This document shows positions 1 through 5,019 of a DNA stretch of 5,550 nt, piece after piece. The translations under genes and the position numbers were made by a program. This DNA comes from JACZWL01 sp046756445 (GTDB lineage Bacteria; Pseudomonadota; Gammaproteobacteria; Steroidobacterales; Woeseiaceae), in contig JBHHWI010000148.1 in the NCBI GenBank assembly GCA_046756445.1, positions 1-5,550 on the forward strand. The letters run 5' to 3'. Position 1 is the stretch's first letter. Every line of letters begins with the position of its first letter. The notes beneath the pieces were generated by a model. The model saw nothing but the letters and a program-made list of their open reading frames with translations. It did not search any database and was not told where the DNA came from.

Positions 1-722
1 TCCCAGAACCACCAGCCGCCCCAGCCGAGCTCGTAATAGGCCCACCAGCTGCCGAGCGCGATGCCGACCGTCAGGAACAGCCACGCCCAGGTGGTCCATG
101 GCCGCGTCCAGCGCGCCCAGGACCGGTCCAGATTGCCGCTGAGCATTGCCGCCACGGCGAATGCAAACGCGACGGAGAAACCCACGTAGCCGGTGTAGAG
201 AATGGGCGGGTGCATGGCCAGCCCCGGGTCCTGCAACAGCGGGTTGAGATCCGCGCCGTCCGCCGGAGCGGGAATGCGCTCGAACGGGTTGGACGTGAAA
301 AGCGTGAACAGTATGAAACCGCAGCTCAGCAGTCCGAGGACGCCGATGACCCGCGCGGCGAACGGTTCCGGCAGGTTTCTGCTATAGCGCCCGATCGCGA
401 CCGTCCAGACGGCCAGGATCAGAATCCAGAGCAGCAGGGATCCCTCGTGCGCACCCCAGACCGCCGAGAACTTGTAGACGTCGGGTAATGCCAGCTGCGA
501 GTGGTTGGCGACGTAAAGGACGGAAAAATCGTCATTCAGGAATGCCCAGGCGAGACAGGCGAAGGAAATCACGACAAAAACGAACTGTCCGCGGGCGGCG
601 GGTCGCGCGACCGCCATGAGCGCATTGTCACCGCGATGCGCACCGATGATCGGCATCACGCCCTGGCAGACGGCCAGGGACAGCGCCAGGATCAGTGCGA
701 AATGACCGATCTCGGGGATCAT
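1..722 (-). CDS. ccmF: Cytochrome c haem lyase subunit CcmF, N-terminal part (cut by window edge)
   Basis: CcmF is the inner-membrane haem lyase subunit that takes haem from holo-CcmE and attaches it to apocytochrome c in the periplasm, together with CcmH. Only 240 codons of the roughly 650-residue family length are present. The start is MIPEIGHF, and the ATG at 722 overlaps the ccmE stop by four bases (ATGA), with GAAGGG nine bases upstream. Family landmarks in order are NDDFSVLYVANHS (63-75), WGAHEGSLLLW (89-99), FTSNPFERI (142-150), DLNPLLQDPGL (158-168), the conserved His in MHPPILYTGYVG (H171), and WAYYELGWGGWWFW (227-240). The last is the first half of the tryptophan-rich WWD haem-handling motif; the Asp lies just beyond the window edge. 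Several hydrophobic segments fit its multi-pass topology. No frameshift or stop is seen. It is last in the visible operon; ccmG and ccmH would be expected beyond position 1. Confidence 0.97.
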   Translation of the reverse strand, partial: MIPEIGHFALILALSLAVCQGVMPIIGAHRGDNALMAVARPAARGQFVFVVISFACLAWAFLNDDFSVLYVANHSQLALPDVYKFSAVWGAHEGSLLLWILILAVWTVAIGRYSRNLPEPFAARVIGVLGLLSCGFILFTLFTSNPFERIPAPADGADLNPLLQDPGLAMHPPILYTGYVGFSVAFAFAVAAMLSGNLDRSWARWTRPWTTWAWLFLTVGIALGSWWAYYELGWGGWWFW

Positions 723-1183
723 TCCTCGCTGCCCTTCTCCTCATCCGCGGCCGACTTCGTGGCCGCGTGCTCGGCCAGGGTCTCGGCGACCTCGGGTGGC
801 ATGTAGTTTTCGTCGTGCTTGGCGAGCACGGTGTCGGCCACGAATTGACCGTCGTCATTCATCCGGCCGTGCGCGATGATGCCCTGGCCCTCCCGGAACA
901 GGTCCGGCAGGATACCGCTGTAAAGCACGGCGAGCTGCGCCTCCAGATCCGTCAGCATGAACTCGATCTCGAGGTCGCCGGGATTGCGAACGACACTGCC
1001 CTCGACGACCAGGCCGCCAACGCGAAAATTGCGATCGGCGGGCACGTTGCCCCTGACGACCTCGGATATCTCGACGTAAAACATCATGTTTTCCTGGAAC
1101 GCCCGCATGGTGAGCGCAGCGGCTATGGCGATGCCGGCCGCCGCCAGTCCTACCGCCAACATTCTTTGTTGCCTCGGCTTCAT
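719..1183 (-). CDS. ccmE: Periplasmic haem chaperone CcmE
   Basis: CcmE is a membrane-anchored periplasmic chaperone that binds haem covalently through a histidine and carries it from CcmC to CcmF. The 154-residue product has a basic N-terminus (KPRQQR) followed by a single signal-anchor helix (about residues 8-26). After it comes the OB-fold domain, with RVGGLVVEGSVV (54-65), YSGILPDLFREGQG (88-101) and the haem-attachment motif VLAKHDENYMPPE. In that motif His123 is the covalent haem ligand and Tyr127 the axial ligand by family homology. The acidic, probably disordered C-terminal tail (EEKGSEE) is typical. Length is normal. The ATG at 1183 overlaps the ccmD stop (ATGA) and has GGGGAG eight bases upstream. 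The stop overlaps the ccmF start in the same way, which suggests translational coupling. Confidence 0.98.
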   Translation of the reverse strand: MKPRQQRMLAVGLAAAGIAIAAALTMRAFQENMMFYVEISEVVRGNVPADRNFRVGGLVVEGSVVRNPGDLEIEFMLTDLEAQLAVLYSGILPDLFREGQGIIAHGRMNDDGQFVADTVLAKHDENYMPPEVAETLAEHAATKSAADEEKGSEE

Positions 1184-1341
1184 GTGCTGATCTCCCCGGC
1201 TTTCAGCCGTTGTCTGATGTCGTTCGCAATCCGGCGGTGCCGGCGGCGCGCCTGCACGAAACTGAATACGACGACAATCAGCGTCAGCAAATACGAGCTC
1301 CAGACGAACGGCCCGTATTGTCCCATTGTGAACAGCTCCAT
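1180..1341 (-). CDS. ccmD: Haem exporter protein CcmD (small membrane subunit)
   Basis: CcmD is a small single-pass inner-membrane protein that associates with CcmC and CcmE and is needed to release holo-CcmE from the CcmABCD complex. The product has 53 residues, within the family range. The signature MGQYGPFVWSSYLLTL (6-21) resembles the MGGYGxYVWxAY pattern of CcmD. It runs into a hydrophobic helix to about residue 29, then a strongly basic segment (ARRRHRRIANDIRQRLK) on the cytoplasmic side. The start is the ATG at 1341, which shares one base with the ccmC stop (TGATG) and has a strong GGAGGA nine bases upstream. The second Met (residue 6) would also give a normal CcmD, but the ribosome binding site favours the first. 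The same frame stays open far upstream inside ccmC, which is a shadow. Confidence 0.92.
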   Translation of the reverse strand: MELFTMGQYGPFVWSSYLLTLIVVVFSFVQARRRHRRIANDIRQRLKAGEIST

Positions 1342-2093
1342 CACATCGATTCCTCCGCTGTCACCAGCATTTTGTGTACCCACCGCGCGCGTCGCTCCCG
1401 ATACAGCACCTCTGTCCTGACGCGTGCCAAAAGCAGCGCCGCGAACAGCAGGGTAAAGCCGAAAATCATCGATAACAGCGGATACAACATCTCTGTCGGC
1501 ATTGCCGGCCCCCCCTCCGCGAGCAGGGTCGGTCCCTGGTGCAGCGAGGTCCACCACTCGACCGAGAAATGAATGATCGGAACATTCACGGCGCCCACCA
1601 GCGCCAGCACGCCGCTGGCGCGGTCGGCCTTTACCGTGTCGTCGATCGCAGCGCGAAGCGCAATATAGCCGAAGTAGAGGAACAGCATGACGAGTTCGGA
1701 GGTCAGGCGCGGGTCGCCCCACTCCCACCACGTGCCCCACATCGGCCTGCCCCAGATCGAACCCGTGGCCAGCGCGAGAAACGTAAACCATGCACCCAGC
1801 GGCGCAGCGCCGGCCGCGACCGCGTGAGCGAGCTTCATGCGCCAGATCAGGCCGATCCCGGCCGCCACGGCCATGATCGCATAGGCCATTATCGACAGGT
1901 AGGCCGCGGGCACGTGCACGTAGATGATTCGATAGGCGTCGCCCTGCTGGTAATCGGGGGGCGCAAAAAACAGTCCCGCAATGGTTCCATAGGTGATGAG
2001 CCCCAGCGCCGCGACGCTGAACCAGGGAACCATCTTCGCGGCCAGACCATAGAAGTGCGGCGGGGAGACAAGCTTGTGCAGGAAGTTCCACAT
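1341..2093 (-). CDS. ccmC: Haem-handling membrane protein CcmC
   Basis: CcmC is an inner-membrane protein of the HCP family that presents haem to CcmE for covalent attachment. The product has 250 residues with about six membrane helices and the normal family length. The start MWNFLHKLVSPPHFY matches the N-terminus of E. coli CcmC (MWKTLHQL...), so the ATG at 2093 is preferred over upstream non-ATG codons. It lacks a clear Shine-Dalgarno sequence and lies 11 bases after the ccmB stop. The two haem-ligand histidines are visible as H60 in YRIIYVHVPAA and H175 in NVPIIHFSVEWW. The WWD motif reads MWGTWWEWGDPRLTSEL (118-134). E. coli has WWVWDARLTSEL, so this copy has one extra Gly before the Asp and Pro in place of Ala. 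The C-terminus ends one base into ccmD. Confidence 0.97.
   Translation of the reverse strand: MWNFLHKLVSPPHFYGLAAKMVPWFSVAALGLITYGTIAGLFFAPPDYQQGDAYRIIYVHVPAAYLSIMAYAIMAVAAGIGLIWRMKLAHAVAAGAAPLGAWFTFLALATGSIWGRPMWGTWWEWGDPRLTSELVMLFLYFGYIALRAAIDDTVKADRASGVLALVGAVNVPIIHFSVEWWTSLHQGPTLLAEGGPAMPTEMLYPLLSMIFGFTLLFAALLLARVRTEVLYRERRARWVHKMLVTAEESM
1351..1356 (-). promoter_or_regulatory. Ribosome binding site for ccmD
   Basis: On the minus strand a strong GGAGGA lies nine bases before the ATG at 1341, inside the last codons of ccmC. It supports the 53-residue form of CcmD over the second Met. Confidence 0.65.
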
Positions 2094-2104
2094 AGGCGGT
2101 AATG

Positions 2105-2803
2105 TCACTCGTTGCTGATTTTCAGGGCGGCAGCGGTTGCGAATGGTGCGAAACTCAGCGCCAGCATGCAATACGCTGCCAGAAAATAAATGCCCGCCGC
2201 AACCGCGTCATCGGCCGCCGCAAGTGAAACCGTTCTGGCCCCGAATATCAATACGGGCATGGCGAGCGGCAGTATCAGCAGGCCTAACAGGGCCGTCGCC
2301 CGGTTCAGTCCCACGGTGAGTGCAGCGCCGATCGATCCCAGCAGGCTCAGGCTGACGGTTCCGAGCAGCAGGGTCAGCATGAGCACGCCGACAGCATGAC
2401 CCGGCAGCCGAAATGTCATGGCGATGAGCGGGGAAATCAGCACCAGCGGCAAGCCGCTGACCAGCCAGTGCGATACCGATTTTCCAAGCGCCAGCAGCGG
2501 CAGAGGCTGTGGGCTGATGATGATCTGGTCCAGGCTGCCGTCTTCGAAGTCGCCCATGAACACGCTGTTCAGGGAAAGCAGCGCTGCCAGAAGCGCCGCC
2601 ACCCACAGCACCCCCGGTCCGATGACCGCGAGTTGTTCGGGGCTCGGACCGACGGCCAGCGGAAACAGTGTGCTGACGATGACGAAAAAGAACAGTGGAT
2701 TGAGGACATCGCCCGGCCGCTTCCACGCGAGCAGCAGGTCGCGTCGTATGACCGAGCCAAGACCCGATATGAGCCCGGGAACGGCAGGCGGGCGATCAGT
2801 CAC
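2105..2803 (-). CDS. ccmB: Haem exporter ABC transporter permease CcmB
   Basis: CcmB is the membrane subunit that pairs with the ATPase CcmA. The CcmAB unit uses ATP to release haem-loaded CcmE from CcmC and CcmD. The product has 232 residues, slightly longer than the 220 of E. coli because of a short N-terminal extension (TDRPPAVPGLISG). Landmarks are RRDLLLAWKRPGDVLNPLFFF (20-40), TLFPLAVGP (45-53), FEDGSLDQI (86-94), LLLGTVSLSLLGSIGAALTVGL (145-166) and the C-terminal FAPFATAAALKIS (218-230). Six hydrophobic segments fit a permease. There is no ATG in the right place. The GTG at 2803 overlaps the ccmA stop as GTGA and is preceded by GAGGAT nine bases upstream, so it is the best start. Longer reading into ccmA adds residues unlike CcmB. 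Confidence 0.96.
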   Translation of the reverse strand: MTDRPPAVPGLISGLGSVIRRDLLLAWKRPGDVLNPLFFFVIVSTLFPLAVGPSPEQLAVIGPGVLWVAALLAALLSLNSVFMGDFEDGSLDQIIISPQPLPLLALGKSVSHWLVSGLPLVLISPLIAMTFRLPGHAVGVLMLTLLLGTVSLSLLGSIGAALTVGLNRATALLGLLILPLAMPVLIFGARTVSLAAADDAVAAGIYFLAAYCMLALSFAPFATAAALKISNE

Positions 2804-3414
2804 TGTAGCTGTATCCTCAGCACGGGCCTGTCGATGTGAACATCCTGGTGCGCCGCCATGACACAAGCGCCGTCGCGGCCCAGATGCTCGGAGACCAGAT
2901 CGATGACCAGCGCCTTGCCGTCCGCATCCAGATTGGTGAACGGTTCATCCATCAGCCAGAGTCTGGCGTCGGACGTCAGTGTTCTCGCCAGCGCCACCCG
3001 TCTTTGCTGCCCCGCCGACAGCGAACGGATCGGCAAGCCGGTGAGGCGGGACAGTCCCAGGCGTTCCAGGACCCCGTCTATGGCTTCGAAACTGGCCGAA
3101 CGGAGACCGCATTCGAAGCGGAGATTCTCGAGCAGCGTCAGATCACCCTTGAACCCGACCCGGTGTGCCATCCAGACGATGTCGGCGCCGAATGTCTGGC
3201 GGTCCCGCTCGGTCGACACACCGTTCCAGCTTATGGTTCCGGTCTCCAGGCTGGTCAGGCCTGCTATGGCACGCAACAAACTGGTCTTTCCGCTGCCGTT
3301 CGGGCCCTGCACGAGCATCAGCTCCCCCGGGCCCAAGGCGAAATTCAGGTCCCGGAAAAGCAAACGCTCGCCGCGCAGCAGCGAGAGGTCTCTTCCTGAC
3401 AGTAATTCAGTCAA
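2800..3414 (-). CDS. ccmA: Haem exporter ABC transporter ATP-binding protein CcmA
   Basis: CcmA is the cytoplasmic ATPase of the CcmABCD complex that drives release of holo-CcmE. The 204-residue product is a single nucleotide-binding domain with all expected motifs: Walker A GPNGSGKT (37-44), signature LSAGQQRRVALAR (132-144), Walker B LWLMDEP (152-158, catalytic E157), D-loop NLD (161-163) and switch His189 in AAHQ. The ending ...RIQLQ and the LSAGQQRRVALAR context are typical of CcmA. The start codon is TTG at 3414. An in-frame stop lies eight codons upstream, with no ATG or GTG between, and AGGGAG lies ten bases before the TTG. It is the first gene of the operon, followed by ccmB with a four-base overlap. 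The upstream region carries a candidate FNR-type promoter. Confidence 0.97.
   Translation of the reverse strand: MTELLSGRDLSLLRGERLLFRDLNFALGPGELMLVQGPNGSGKTSLLRAIAGLTSLETGTISWNGVSTERDRQTFGADIVWMAHRVGFKGDLTLLENLRFECGLRSASFEAIDGVLERLGLSRLTGLPIRSLSAGQQRRVALARTLTSDARLWLMDEPFTNLDADGKALVIDLVSEHLGRDGACVMAAHQDVHIDRPVLRIQLQ
2813..2818 (-). promoter_or_regulatory. Ribosome binding site for the GTG start of ccmB
   Basis: On the minus strand GAGGAT lies nine bases before the GTG at 2803, inside the end of ccmA. It decides the ccmB start, since no ATG is available near the expected N-terminus. Confidence 0.6.
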
Positions 3415-3424
3415 TATCCCGGCG

Positions 3425-3430
3425 CTCCCT
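3425..3430 (-). promoter_or_regulatory. Ribosome binding site for the TTG start of ccmA
   Basis: On the minus strand AGGGAG lies ten bases before the TTG codon at 3414. Because an in-frame TGA occurs eight codons upstream and no ATG or GTG lies between, this site supports the TTG as the ccmA start. TTG is a weak start codon, so it may limit expression of the whole coupled operon. Confidence 0.6.
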
Positions 3431-3441
3431 GTCGGTGATCA

Positions 3442-3490
3442 GCGACAGTTATTACACATAATCCGAAGCCGACTATTTGTTTGTTATCAA
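3442..3490 (-). promoter_or_regulatory. Candidate FNR/Anr-dependent class II promoter of the ccm operon
   Basis: On the minus strand the sequence TTGAT-AACA-AACAA (3490 to 3477) matches the FNR/Anr consensus TTGAT-N4-ATCAA at nine of ten positions. Downstream, TAATAA (3454 to 3449) can act as a -10 element, giving a start near 3442. That places the centre of the box at -41.5, the standard class II activator position. No -35 hexamer is present at the right distance, as expected for an activator-dependent promoter. The leader to the ccmA TTG would be 27 bases and contains the ribosome binding site. An overlapping -10 choice, TGTAAT (3456 to 3451), fits the sigma70 consensus better (five of six) but shifts the box to -39.5. 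The box and spacing are read directly; the regulator is inferred. Confidence 0.42.
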
Positions 3491-3570
3491 TCACTAAAAA
3501 GCTATATTAAAGATCGTCTCTTTGGAGTATTTTGTGACAGTCTGATCAATAAGAAAGCAATCCAAAGTGG

Positions 3571-3600
3571 TTTACAGGACGTTGACGTCAATCGTACGAT
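3571..3600 (+). promoter_or_regulatory. Candidate sigma70 promoter for the AAA-FHA gene
   Basis: TTTACA (3571-3576, five of six to the -35 consensus) and TACGAT (3595-3600, four of six to the -10 consensus) are separated by 18 bases. A start near 3607 would leave an 80-base leader before the ATG at 3687. The palindromes at 3582-3617 overlap the spacer, the -10 hexamer and the start point, which is where repressor operators often lie. Confidence 0.35.
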
Positions 3601-3617
3601 GAACAGTTCGGTTCATC
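3582..3617. repeat. Cluster of three back-to-back palindromes, operator-like
   Basis: Three symmetrical elements follow one another in 36 bases. They are the perfect 10-base palindrome TTGACGTCAA (3582-3591), the perfect 10-base palindrome ATCGTACGAT (3591-3600), and the inverted repeat GATGAAC-N6-GTTCATC (3598-3617, seven-base perfect arms). They share end bases rather than being spaced. They sit between the two divergent genes, closer to the AAA-FHA gene and over its candidate promoter. The inverted repeat could also fold as a small RNA hairpin, but no U-run follows it, so a terminator role is unlikely. The binding protein is unknown. Confidence 0.6.
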
Positions 3618-3686
3618 ATGTATATAAGAACAAGCCACAACTTAACTGCATCATGTCACTAGGGGATTTACACCGGGTTCAAGGTA

Positions 3687-4991
3687 ATGGAACTAGCGGC
3701 CGCCGGATTGAATGAGCAACCGTTTCGCACTCACGGGAGACCATTGATCTTTGTCCCGTATGCTGCGCAGCGAGCCGCGTTCGAATTTCTGACTGACACA
3801 TATGAACATCACCACGGCCTCGGCCTCTTCCAGGGCCCTGCGCTGTCCGGCAAGACGACGATTATCCGGTATTTTACGGAAACCCTGACCGAGGATCGCG
3901 CATCCGCGATCGTTGATGGCGCAGGCCTCAATACAACGGCGCTAGTGGGAGCTATCCTGTCGCAGTTTGGCTACGACCTCAAGTTCAACACGGTCAATGA
4001 GCTGATCAATATGGTGAAGGTGTTCTCGATCCAGCAGACTGCCTCCGATCACGCCCCGCTGCTCATTATTGAAAATGCGCATGCGCTCAATCCCAGTGCC
4101 CTGCGGGTGCTGTGCGAGCTTGCCGAACTGAAATTCAGGGGATTAAGCGCCCTGCGCCTCATTCTTTCCAGCGACCGATTCATGTCGTCAATCGTCGCAG
4201 CGCCAGCCATGAGGCCAATAGCAAAACGTCTGACCGGCGAATTCAATCTCGGGCCGCTCAACCTGGATGAAACGACTGATTACATTTACGCCAAGCTTCG
4301 CGCGGGGGGGCGCATCGATCCCGAGAACGTGATACCGGAGGATGTGTGCGACGACTTGCATGTTGCCTCCGGCGGCTGGCCGGGAATCCTCGACCGGCTG
4401 GTGTTGATGGCATTGTCCAAAGCCGAATCCTGCCCCGTTCGAAAGGACCATATCGAACGGCCGGTGCTGCCCGATAACGAAGCACAGGGTTTGGCCGCGC
4501 TCAGGAAGGTCGAATCCGAGCTGATGCCCAACGACCGCGGCAGCGCGCCGCCCAAAATCATCCTGACGCACCATGGCCGGACGCTGCGCGAAATGACCAT
4601 GGAGGGGCCCCGGCTATTGATCGGCAGGTCGCAGCACAACGATCTGTGTATCAACAGCAAGTTCATCAGCCGGCATCACGCTCTCTTCGTTCGACACGGC
4701 AGCGCGACCTTCGTGATGGACCTGAACAGCACCAACGGCACGTTCGTCAATTCCCGGCGGATATCGAATCAGGTGGTGATTAACCAGGACATCGTCTCGA
4801 TCGGCAACCACGGCATCAAGTTCGTCGACCCGAGCGCCACGGATCGTGCCGCGCTGGAAGGCATCGGGTTCAACGATACGGTGATCATGAAAAGCCTGCA
4901 GGACATGCGCAGGGTTCTCGCCAGGGAAAACACGCAAGTTTTGCCGGCACAGTCCGGCGAGCCGCCATCGGCAAGCGACTCGGGGGCATGA
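3687..4991 (+). CDS. ExeA/GspA-like AAA ATPase fused to a C-terminal FHA domain
   Basis: This 434-residue, probably cytoplasmic protein has no named function that I recognise. Residues 1-260 are an ExeA/GspA-type AAA ATPase. The opening GLNEQPFRTHGRPLIFVP (7-24) is the family start pattern. Walker A is GPALSGKT (50-57). The Walker B region PLLIIENAH (124-132) has Glu-Asn where ExeA has Asp-Glu. Sensor 1 is LILSSDR (158-164), and YIYAKLRAGG (199-208) and SGGWPG (228-233) follow. Residues 261-290 are a polar linker. Residues 291-380 are an FHA domain with GRS (313-315), ISRHHA (327-332) and NSTNGTFVN (347-355), so the phosphothreonine-contact residues R314, S328, H331 and N350 are all present. 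A tail contains NDTVIMKSLQDMRRVL (396-411). There is no signal peptide, membrane helix or peptidoglycan-binding domain, unlike ExeA/GspA. The ATG at 3687 is the first after an in-frame stop at 3660-3662, and its ribosome binding site is weak. By inference it is an ATP-dependent switch that reads Thr-phosphorylated partners. Confidence 0.88.
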   Translation: MELAAAGLNEQPFRTHGRPLIFVPYAAQRAAFEFLTDTYEHHHGLGLFQGPALSGKTTIIRYFTETLTEDRASAIVDGAGLNTTALVGAILSQFGYDLKFNTVNELINMVKVFSIQQTASDHAPLLIIENAHALNPSALRVLCELAELKFRGLSALRLILSSDRFMSSIVAAPAMRPIAKRLTGEFNLGPLNLDETTDYIYAKLRAGGRIDPENVIPEDVCDDLHVASGGWPGILDRLVLMALSKAESCPVRKDHIERPVLPDNEAQGLAALRKVESELMPNDRGSAPPKIILTHHGRTLREMTMEGPRLLIGRSQHNDLCINSKFISRHHALFVRHGSATFVMDLNSTNGTFVNSRRISNQVVINQDIVSIGNHGIKFVDPSATDRAALEGIGFNDTVIMKSLQDMRRVLARENTQVLPAQSGEPPSASDSGA

Positions 4992-5019
4992 GGATCCCGT
5001 GCCGGGGGAATCAACCCGC

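Noticed and set aside
695..1420. Plus-strand open frame of 241 codons opposite ccmE, ccmD and the end of ccmC
   Set aside because: Antisense to three genes with clear family motifs; its composition is that of a shadow frame and no motif is seen.
1180..2091. Minus-strand frame of 303 codons ending in CcmD
   Set aside because: Only the last 53 codons match CcmD. The earlier part overlaps ccmC in another frame and is shadow sequence.
2094..2108. GTG at 2108 as ccmC start, overlapping the ccmB stop as GTGA
   Set aside because: It would follow the overlap pattern of the other junctions, but the E. coli CcmC N-terminus aligns from the ATG at 2093 (MWNFLHKL) and the GTG has no better ribosome binding site. 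Not fully excluded.
3618..3662. 14-codon leader frame ending just before the AAA-FHA gene
   Set aside because: No ribosome binding site and no run of regulatory codons or attenuator hairpin after it.
2858..3715. Plus-strand open frame of 285 codons opposite ccmA, running into the intergenic region
   Set aside because: It lies almost wholly antisense to the well-supported ccmA, is rich in Arg, Ser and Pro as expected for the opposite strand of GC-rich DNA, has no recognisable domain, and ends inside the start of the AAA-FHA gene.
3599..3715. 38-residue plus-strand reading frame between the palindromes and the AAA-FHA gene
   Set aside because: No ribosome binding site before its ATG, its first codons lie inside the palindromes, and it overlaps the start of the AAA-FHA gene by 29 bases. 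No recognisable peptide.
4996..5006. CCCG-TGC-CGGG hairpin between the convergent AAA-FHA and tdk genes
   Set aside because: Only four base pairs and no T-run on either strand, so I do not call it a terminator. The 28-base gap holds nothing else visible.
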